The translations under genes were made by a program, and so were the position numbers. 64,000 nt of DNA from Streptococcus australis. GTDB lineage: Bacteria; Bacillota; Bacilli; Lactobacillales; Streptococcaceae. The notes beneath the pieces were generated by a model. That model made no database searches, was not told the DNA's origin, and saw only the letters and a list, made by a program, of their open reading frames with translations. The stretch spans positions 226,650-290,649 of the forward strand of contig NZ_RJPZ01000003.1 in NCBI RefSeq assembly GCF_003943615.1. Direction: 5' to 3'. Shown one piece after another: positions 58,201-64,000 of this stretch. Position 1 is the first letter of the stretch. The number at the start of each line of letters is the position of its first letter.

Positions 58201-59747
58201 CGGTTGTTAACCTCACTAATCAACCCTTTGATGTCGATTTTCCCGTTTGGAGTTAGCGGTAAACTATCACGGTAAAGGAATTTTGAAGGCATCATATAAG
58301 ACATCATGATGTGTTCCAAATCTTCCTTGATGGCTTTCGTAATATCAATCTCGCGTTCAAATTGCTCTTTGACGCCATCTTTTAAGATGACATAGGCCAA
58401 GAGATTTTGAACCTTATGATCTTTGTTGTAGCGTGGCACTGCAACAGCCGAGTCGATGTACTGAGATTTGTTCAAGTTTTGAGAAACATCTTCTAGCTCA
58501 ATACGATAGCCGTTAAACTTGATCTGGAAGTCCATTCGACCACCATAGAGAAGAAGACCTTCATCTGTCATGGTACCAACATCTCCCGTATGGTAGGCTG
58601 GAAGTCCTTCAAATTCAAAGAAGGCTTCTGCTGTTTTCTCTGGATTATTCATATAACCTTTTGAAACAGCCGGTCCAGACACGATAATCTCTCCTTGCTC
58701 TCCATTTGGTAATTTGTTTCCTTCCTCATCAATGATGAAGGTTGGAGAATCTTCTTTAGTATAACCAATTGGCAAGCGTTTAAGAGTCGCTAGCATCTCA
58801 TCTGTGATAGCAACTGCCGACAAAGCTACCGTCGCTTCTGTTGGTCCATAAGCATTGATAATCCGAGCATTTGGGAAACGCTCGCGCAGTTTTTGAGCCG
58901 TTTTAACCGTTAACTCTTCCCCATCAAAGTAGAAATGGGTAATGCCTGGCATCTTTTCAGCATTGAAATCTTCAGACAACATGGCCATATCTGCAAAAGA
59001 TGGCGTTGAAGTCCAGATAGCAATCGGAAGAGAAAAGATGGTCGCAAAGAGTTGTTTAAAGTCTTGAGTAATGGCTGATGGAAGGGCAAAAAGGGTCCCT
59101 CCAAGAGCTAAGGTCGGTGCCCAGTACATGACAGACAAATCAAAGGAATAGGGTGGTTGGGCCAACATTTGCGGACGCTCTGGCGTCGCAAATTCCTTGT
59201 CTGTAATCATCCAGTTGGTGAAGCTGAGCAAGTTGTCGTGTGAAATTTGCACCCCTTTTGGTTTTCCAGTTGTCCCCGAGGTAAAGATAATGTAGTAGTT
59301 ATCATCCCCCTTGACCGGATGTTGCAAGTCATACATATTCTGAGCCGCATAAGCTTCACGCACTTGCTCCAAGGACATGACTGGAGCAGCTGGGTTTTCA
59401 ATTGGAAACTCATTGATGGCGATAATTAAGCTTGGCTCAGCCACTTCAACAATAGCAGACACGCGCTCCAAGGCAGAGTGGCTGTCAATTGGGATATAGG
59501 CGTGGCCAGACTTGGTCAGGGCCACAAAGGTTGCCAACATTTCATATTCTTGTCCACCAAAGACCACAACAGGTGACTTTTCAGGAAGTCCCATTTGGTC
59601 AATGTGGGCTGCTAAGCTATCTGAATCAGCCTTCAATTGGCCATAGGTATGCTCTTCTCCAAGGACATTGTAGACAGGATAGTCTGGTTGTAGTTGGGCG
59701 TAACGTTCAATCGCCTCAATCATATCAGTAATTGGTTGGTTTGACAC
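58197..59747 (-). CDS. dltA: D-alanine--D-alanyl carrier protein ligase
   Basis: 516 residues from a GTG at 59747 with AAAGGAG about 9 nt upstream. The N-terminus ([20 protein letters not shown]) aligns with other streptococcal DltA. Adenylation motifs: [20 protein letters not shown] (about 150-169), [11 protein letters not shown] (about 298-308), [20 protein letters not shown] and the C-terminal catalytic Lys in [12 protein letters not shown]. It activates D-alanine and loads DltC. Confidence 0.97.
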   Translation of the reverse strand: MSNQPITDMIEAIERYAQLQPDYPVYNVLGEEHTYGQLKADSDSLAAHIDQMGLPEKSPVVVFGGQEYEMLATFVALTKSGHAYIPIDSHSALERVSAIVEVAEPSLIIAINEFPIENPAAPVMSLEQVREAYAAQNMYDLQHPVKGDDNYYIIFTSGTTGKPKGVQISHDNLLSFTNWMITDKEFATPERPQMLAQPPYSFDLSVMYWAPTLALGGTLFALPSAITQDFKQLFATIFSLPIAIWTSTPSFADMAMLSEDFNAEKMPGITHFYFDGEELTVKTAQKLRERFPNARIINAYGPTEATVALSAVAITDEMLATLKRLPIGYTKEDSPTFIIDEEGNKLPNGEQGEIIVSGPAVSKGYMNNPEKTAEAFFEFEGLPAYHTGDVGTMTDEGLLLYGGRMDFQIKFNGYRIELEDVSQNLNKSQYIDSAVAVPRYNKDHKVQNLLAYVILKDGVKEQFEREIDITKAIKEDLEHIMMSYMMPSKFLYRDSLPLTPNGKIDIKGLISEVNNR

Positions 59748-59761
59748 GGTAGGGATCTCCT

Positions 59762-59890
59762 TTAGAATTCATTGTAAATAAAGCCACCTTGACCTTGACC
59801 AAGGTAACTAAAGAAATAGAGTAGGGCTAAGAAAATAGCGAAATACAAGATTGTTTGCCCTATAAATTTATAAAGTGTTTTATGTTTCAT
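59762..59890 (-). CDS. dltX: DltX, small membrane protein of the dlt operon
   Basis: 42 codons, first gene of the dlt operon: [20 protein letters not shown], then a membrane helix continuing through [11 protein letters not shown], and ending [12 protein letters not shown]. The short cytoplasmic start, single helix and conserved GGFIYNEF end are the DltX hallmarks. The conserved C-terminal peptide sits outside the membrane and works with DltD and DltB in D-alanine transfer. The stop lies 15 nt before the dltA GTG. Ribosome site GAAGAG is modest. Confidence 0.93.
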   Translation of the reverse strand: MKHKTLYKFIGQTILYFAIFLALLYFFSYLGQGQGGFIYNEF

Positions 59891-59923
59891 CTTTTTCACT
59901 CTTCATTTTGATTATCACTGACT

Positions 59924-59953
59924 ATTTTACCATTTTTTGTTCAGTCATAGCAA
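59924..59953 (-). promoter_or_regulatory. Probable dlt promoter
   Basis: Minus strand: -35 TTGCTA (59948-59953), 18-nt spacer, -10 TAAAAT (59924-59929), about 30 nt before dltX. Confidence 0.5.
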
Positions 59954-59976
59954 TCCAAACACAAGGAAAAAATACT

Positions 59977-59990
59977 AGAAAACGTTACCA
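59977..59990. promoter_or_regulatory. Cre-like site upstream of dlt
   Basis: AGAAAACGTTACCA differs from the CcpA consensus TGWAARCGYTWNCW only at the first base. It lies about 25 nt upstream of the predicted dlt -35 and downstream of the S41 peptidase stop. Confidence 0.4.
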
Positions 59991-60063
59991 TAAGAGACAA
60001 TTGAGATCTGCCCTTAGATTGATTGCTTTTCTGATTTAAGTCAACCATCATCTAATCTAAGCC

Positions 60064-61329
60064 TTATTTTGCCGTTCCGCGACTCTGACGAATCAATTCA
60101 GAACACTTGTCTACTTCTACGTCTCTTTCAAAATGAGCTGGAGTCCAGGGAATTTCTATATCCGGTTCAACACCTTTATCCGTCATTCCTCTACCTTGAT
60201 CTACGCTTAGACAGCGAGAAGTAGGAAACATCAATCGATAATCACCATAATCAACGGTACAACAATTGGAATAGTCTAAAATTCCGAGAGTTGGTCTACC
60301 TACCACCGTTACCTTCTTAAACTGCTTCATCATCTGGACAAAATTGTCCCCAGATGAAGCACAATAGATATCTGATAAGATAAAGATCTGTTCGGGATAT
60401 TGGCCGCCTCTAACCTCTGGGAAGAATTCCTCGTTTTCTTGCTGATACAGCACATAGCCTTTGCCCCGATAGCGGAGTAGATCCTCTTTCATCTCTTCAA
60501 GGAGTTTAATTGTTTCGGAACTAATCTCTTCCTGTTGCATCCAGTCCTCAAAATCCTTCAAGCGTAAGTCGACATTGCGTTCCGTGTAGAGAATTTCCAT
60601 GCCATCATCATCCCAGTCAAGCGAATCATAGCCCTGACCCTTCTCTAAGCCTAGATGTAATAGAGGGAAATATAAAGAATCTGTCCCTCCACCGTTCTGT
60701 CGGACATCAATGAGAAGGAACTTGACTTCCGTCATCATCGGTAAACACTCTTGGTATAAGCGACTAATAGCTTCTTCATCCATAAAGTTATCCAGACAAA
60801 GATAAAGAATCTCATCGTCTAACCGTTTCCAAAAAATCTGATCTTGGATCGGCTCTCGACTGGGCGCTACTTCAATGGTCTTTTCTACCCCTTCTCGAAT
60901 CAGGGTGACTCTTTTGGACTGAGAGACCAAATCCGCCCATTCTCGGTAGTGTCTTTCGGGGGTCTTACTTATAAAATAGTCCTTATGAAGAGACGCCACC
61001 TGCTCCAAGTCACTTCCATCCAGACCTAGGATCTGATCCCCTGCCTGGAGACCAGTGTCTGCATGCGCCTTTTCAACATAAAGTTGATGGTCCATTACAC
61101 GTAAGAGAAAGCCTTTCTGACCAGCTTTTTTATTCTGAAAGGAGATGTGCCCAATAATACCAAAACTGGCTAGGTAGGACCTGACTTGATAAAGAAAGGC
61201 ATCATCCGCCATATCATCTGTTATTTTTTCCCGAAAAGGCTCTGGATCACATCCTTTTCGATCTTTGATAGTAGATGAATCGTGAGTCATAATGGAGACG
61301 ATATCTTCAAAAATAGCTCTCTTTCTCAT
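60064..61329 (-). CDS. S41 family peptidase-like protein, predicted cytoplasmic
   Basis: 421 residues, no signal peptide or membrane helix. A PDZ-like segment (about 65-150: YVEKAHADTGLQAGDQILGL) precedes the S41 core, with FLLIDVRQNGGGTDSLYFPL (about 208-227) and the nucleophile region FILSDIYCASSGDNFVQMMK (about 325-344). In CtpA enzymes the motif after this is GE.TFGKG with the general-base Lys; here it reads VGRPTLGILDYSN, so that Lys is absent. It may use another base, as S41B members do, or be inactive. Both location and substrate are unknown. Confidence 0.8.
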   Translation of the reverse strand: MRKRAIFEDIVSIMTHDSSTIKDRKGCDPEPFREKITDDMADDAFLYQVRSYLASFGIIGHISFQNKKAGQKGFLLRVMDHQLYVEKAHADTGLQAGDQILGLDGSDLEQVASLHKDYFISKTPERHYREWADLVSQSKRVTLIREGVEKTIEVAPSREPIQDQIFWKRLDDEILYLCLDNFMDEEAISRLYQECLPMMTEVKFLLIDVRQNGGGTDSLYFPLLHLGLEKGQGYDSLDWDDDGMEILYTERNVDLRLKDFEDWMQQEEISSETIKLLEEMKEDLLRYRGKGYVLYQQENEEFFPEVRGGQYPEQIFILSDIYCASSGDNFVQMMKQFKKVTVVGRPTLGILDYSNCCTVDYGDYRLMFPTSRCLSVDQGRGMTDKGVEPDIEIPWTPAHFERDVEVDKCSELIRQSRGTAK

Positions 61330-61355
61330 GCAAGACTCCTTAATTTTTTTAGAAA

Positions 61356-61361
61356 CAGTAT
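61356..61361 (-). promoter_or_regulatory. Extended -10 promoter of the S41 gene
   Basis: TGGTATACT on the minus strand, 27 nt before the ATG. AAGGAG precedes the start. Confidence 0.5.
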
Positions 61362-61397
61362 ACCACTTTTCCTTAAAAAGTTCTTAAACCCCTAAAA

Positions 61398-61424
61398 AGA
61401 GGCTGGGACAAAAGTCCTAGCCTC
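61398..61424 (-). repeat. Solo left-end hairpin of the dispersed element
   Basis: GAGGCTGGGACAAAAGTCC TAGCCTC is the same hairpin that begins copies B-D, preceded by the same AAAAA. The rest of the element is absent. On the minus strand it is followed by TTTTTAGG, so it could terminate minus-strand transcripts before the S41 promoter. Confidence 0.7.
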
Positions 61425-61466
61425 CTCACTTCAAATAAGATCACAACGAGCTGTCCCTCACAGGAG

Positions 61467-61520
61467 AGAAGCTGTATGAAATGATTTTCTATTTCATACA
61501 GCTTCTCTTCTATTTTTTCG
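61467..61520 (+). terminator. Strong 18-bp hairpin with T-tract in a divergent intergenic region
   Basis: Arms 61467-61484 and 61493-61510 are perfectly complementary (AGAGAAGCTGTATGAAAT and its complement) around an 8-nt loop. TCTATTTTTT follows on the plus strand. The neighbouring genes diverge from here, so no known gene ends at it. The rest of the 259-nt gap holds the solo hairpin at 61398 and a poorly defined promoter (TATAAT or TACAAT near 61535-61550) for the lipoprotein gene. Confidence 0.7.
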
Positions 61521-61588
61521 TGCTTTCCAAGCTTTTATAATGTACAATAGAAGAAATAACGTTCTATGATTAGAAAGGGATTTACATT

Positions 61589-62254
61589 ATGTCTAAAAAA
61601 ATCACTCTCCTTGCAACTCTCTTTTTGAGTCTTTTCTTCTTGACAGCCTGTATGTCTGATTTTCAATCATATTTCAAACCGGAAGAAACAAGCACTCGTC
61701 CCTCCTCTAAAAAACAAGAGAAAAGTGAAAAAGAAGCCTCATCGTCTAAAAAATCATCTAAAGCTAGCTCTTCGAACAAAGAAAAGAAAGAGTCTAAGAC
61801 AGAAACCAGCTCTAGCAAAAAAATAGAGGATCTCCCTGCCAATGCTAGCGAAGCTCCGACGGACAAGATCTATGCAACTGGCGATTCTGTCGTTTACTAT
61901 AAAAAAGATGGTGACGCCTTAGAAGCCGCTACACCGGATTACGAAGGCTATACTAAAAACATTGTTAAAAAAATACTTGGGGAACCCGAAAATAACCTGA
62001 GCGACCCAGAGTATTTGATCGAAACTTTTTCAGAAAAGGAACGGGAAAATCTGGTGAAACTCTATCAAGAGGGACACTTAACAGAAGAACAGCTTCGTGC
62101 TTTTTGGGCTGGTGCGATCGATATCGCTCAAGCCACTCGATTCGGTCAAACTTACACGGTTTATACTTACAAACAGGGCCAAGTGCAGCTGGTCTTCAAA
62201 GAAGATAACCTTATCTACATCACTCCAAATCCAGAAGTGCTTTATTTTAACTAA
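61589..62254 (+). CDS. Lipoprotein, DUF4947-like
   Basis: 221 residues. Signal peptide with lipobox FFLTACMS (Cys about 21). A long low-complexity Ser/Lys/Glu linker (about 35-85) reaches out from the membrane. The C-terminal domain starts near 92 (DKIYATGDSVVYYKKDGDAL) and ends ITPNPEVLYFN. It resembles streptococcal DUF4947 lipoproteins. Function unknown. GAAAGGG precedes the start. Confidence 0.75.
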   Translation: MSKKITLLATLFLSLFFLTACMSDFQSYFKPEETSTRPSSKKQEKSEKEASSSKKSSKASSSNKEKKESKTETSSSKKIEDLPANASEAPTDKIYATGDSVVYYKKDGDALEAATPDYEGYTKNIVKKILGEPENNLSDPEYLIETFSEKERENLVKLYQEGHLTEEQLRAFWAGAIDIAQATRFGQTYTVYTYKQGQVQLVFKEDNLIYITPNPEVLYFN

Positions 62255-62260
62255 GAAAAA

Positions 62261-62435
62261 GGGGCTGGGACAAAAGTCCTAGCCTCTCAATTGTCTTTGG
62301 ATTGTCGAGCAAGACGCAGTGGTTGAGTGGGCTCTACTACGCTGATTTCATCAGCTTTTACAGCCCTACTCAACTGTGCGGAGGTGGGACGACGAAGTCG
62401 AATTCTAACGAATGACCGATTTCTGTCCCACTCTC
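62261..62435. repeat. ~170-nt dispersed hairpin element, copy D
   Basis: Full-length copy. Its outer inner-stem arms are GTTGAGTGGGCT (62322-62333) and AGCCCTACTCAAC (62362-62374), which enclose GCTGAT (62341-62346) / ATCAGC (62350-62355). It lies between two converging genes, 6 nt past the lipoprotein stop and 33 nt from the stop of the YhgE-like gene. Confidence 0.9.
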
Positions 62436-62468
62436 TTTGTTTCACATGAAACTATGGATAGAGGAAGT

Positions 62469-64000
62469 TTAGTCTTCTTCCATCTTTTGAGGTTGATAGG
62501 CCAGCATTCCTAAACCAATACACAACACCAAAACCAGAGTAAGGAAGGTGACTTGCCCGCCTATCTGACCAGACAAGGAAATGGTTTCCCTTAGTCCCGA
62601 TACGGTATAGCTCATCGGCAACAGTGGATGAATGGTTTGGAAGAAACGATTGGTAAGGGCAAGCGGATAAGTTCCTGCACTAGAAGCCAGTTGAAGGAGC
62701 AAGAGAATCAAAGAGATAAAAGCTCCTACCTTGTTGTTCCATGTCGTTAAAGCAGTCACCATGGACATGAAGGTCACACTTCCTAGCACACAGAGGAAAA
62801 GAGTCAAAGCTTCATGGTTTGCTGCCATTCCTAGCAGATGAACAGCTCCGTAGACCAAGACACCAGCCAAGACAGCAATTATCCCGTTCACTTCCAATCT
62901 CGATTTCAGCCAAGCCCAACGACTTTCTGGATGACGCCCAGATGGCAATTTGGCAAAAATCATATTGGTAGAAAGAGCAGCGACGAAAAGGGCAACTGAT
63001 ATCATATAAGGCGCCATTCCCACTCCATTCACTGAAACATTATCATGGTCTGTCTTTGAAAGGGTAATTGGATCTGACAATACGCTTGCATTTTCTTTTT
63101 CAGTGCTAGCGCTATTTAATTGGTCCTTAGCCGAACTCAAGCCTTGACTGAGATTCTGACTACCTGTTTGGAGATCCCCCAAGCCCCCGACAAGAACCTG
63201 GCCTCCTGTCGCTAATTGACCAGAGCCATCAGCTATTTTAATTGCACCATCCGCCAATTGATGAGAACCTGATAGTAACTGACCTGATTTATCCGATAAC
63301 TGATCAACACCTGATACGAGTTGATCAACACCACTAGCCAAGACTGGTGTTTGAGTATTTAATTGACCAATCCCACTGGCCAGTTGTCCAGCACCTGTTG
63401 TTAATTCGCTAGACTTACTAGTCAATTGGTTGGCCCCTGAAACTAATTGGTCCATTCCCATAATCAGAGTTGGCATCTTTCCATTTAGTTCTCCCAATCC
63501 TGTTGCTAGTTGACTGCTTCCAGATACCAAATCCGCAGATTTCTGCTCCAGTTGACTGGTCCCCGCACTCAATTGAGTAGCGCCTGCTATCAAGGTGCTG
63601 CTATTATCATTAAGCTGACTAGCTCCGCCAGCTAACTGATCCACCCCTGTCGTATAGAGTTGCACTCCTTGGTTGAGAGTTTGGCTAGCTGGTAGAAGTT
63701 GCTCTGTCACTGCTGTCTGCACGGAGCTCAAGCTAGTTGAAAGAGTATTCAAGGTAGACGAAGCTGTTGGCAAGATCTGATTAGCACTTTCTTTTACTGT
63801 GGCCAAAGGACTCTCGGTCGTTAAGCCTTCTTGCAAGCCTTGAACAGTAGTTATAATCGCTTGAGCAGCAGTCTCCGTCGTACTTGAAGTAGCAGAGACA
63901 GCAGACGTCAGTTCTGCCTGTTGTTCGGCTGTCATCGATTGATAGGCAGCAGTAGCTTGAAGATTGGCTAGTACTGAATTGCGGTCAGCCTGTGCTGCGG
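62469..64000 (-). CDS. YhgE/Pip family membrane protein (C-terminal part)
   Basis: The frame stays open to the right edge, so the N-terminus is missing. At least 510 residues are visible. The first part is a long helical, repetitive extracytoplasmic region rich in G-x-x-Q-L (QLASGIGQL, QLVSGVDQL, QLLSGSHQL), the 'YhgE/Pip' repeats. From about 170 residues before the end come five or six membrane helices of ABC-2-like topology (MAPYMISVALFVAAL to VLVLCIGLGMLAY). Relatives are phage-infection protein Pip and the ESX/type VII-linked YhgE. No type VII gene is in the window. Confidence 0.88.
   Translation of the reverse strand, partial: AAQADRNSVLANLQATAAYQSMTAEQQAELTSAVSATSSTTETAAQAIITTVQGLQEGLTTESPLATVKESANQILPTASSTLNTLSTSLSSVQTAVTEQLLPASQTLNQGVQLYTTGVDQLAGGASQLNDNSSTLIAGATQLSAGTSQLEQKSADLVSGSSQLATGLGELNGKMPTLIMGMDQLVSGANQLTSKSSELTTGAGQLASGIGQLNTQTPVLASGVDQLVSGVDQLSDKSGQLLSGSHQLADGAIKIADGSGQLATGGQVLVGGLGDLQTGSQNLSQGLSSAKDQLNSASTEKENASVLSDPITLSKTDHDNVSVNGVGMAPYMISVALFVAALSTNMIFAKLPSGRHPESRWAWLKSRLEVNGIIAVLAGVLVYGAVHLLGMAANHEALTLFLCVLGSVTFMSMVTALTTWNNKVGAFISLILLLLQLASSAGTYPLALTNRFFQTIHPLLPMSYTVSGLRETISLSGQIGGQVTFLTLVLVLCIGLGMLAYQPQKMEED

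Overview
The window looks like a chromosomal segment of an oral streptococcus of the mitis/sanguinis/parasanguinis type. The evidence is gene order and protein content: the ireB-ruvX-DUF1292-folC-lipoprotein-cls block, cinA-recA with a competence box, mutS-argR/argS, the maltodextrin regulon, aspS, and dltXABCD. All of these are arranged as in that group. Species cannot be fixed from the sequence alone. I saw no rRNA, tRNA, prophage, insertion sequence or CRISPR array.

Region 1 (1-17.1 kb, minus strand) is a complete Wzx/Wzy-type capsule or receptor-polysaccharide operon. It starts from an extended -10 promoter upstream of wzg (cpsA). It then runs through wzh-wzd-wze (tyrosine phosphatase/kinase control), wchA (initiating glucose-1-P transferase), a WchF-like rhamnosyltransferase, one GT4 and two GT2 enzymes, wzy, wzx, an acyltransferase, glf (UDP-galactofuranose synthesis), a Stealth-family sugar-phosphate transferase and a Gtf3/WbbI-like glycosyltransferase, and ends at a hairpin terminator. 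Beyond it is the 5' part of a secreted protein with a GBS_Bsp-like repeat. The gene set predicts a phosphodiester-containing, galactofuranose-containing, possibly O-acetylated polymer with a Rha-Glc reducing end. No rml genes are in the window.

Region 2 (17.2-27.8 kb, minus strand) holds lipoproteins, cardiolipin synthase, folC, DUF1292-ruvX-ireB, two paralogous YehR-like lipoproteins, spxA, recA and cinA. Region 3 (27.8-39 kb) holds a decayed gene remnant, an S66 peptidase, tag-ruvA-mutL, a LytTR regulator with a DUF3021 membrane partner, mutS, and divergent argR/argS. Region 4 (39-52 kb) holds an NrdI-like flavodoxin and the maltodextrin regulon: glgP-malQ diverging from malXCD-malA-malR-pulA across a promoter region full of MalR/CcpA-like operators. 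Region 5 (52-64 kb) holds a YitT protein, aspS, dltXABCD (with the 42-codon dltX), an unusual S41 peptidase, a DUF4947-type lipoprotein and a truncated YhgE/Pip protein.

The least explained structure is non-coding. Four near-identical copies of a ~170-nt element (17.2, 20.0, 33.5 and 62.3 kb) have imperfect terminal inverted repeats and a conserved nested hairpin. Each sits just past a gene's 3' end. There is also a tandem array of hairpin-plus-T-tract units at 22.06-22.32 kb, a perfect 34-nt palindrome carrying two inverted DnaA-box sequences at 55.32 kb, and two strong hairpins between divergent promoters at 61.4-61.5 kb.
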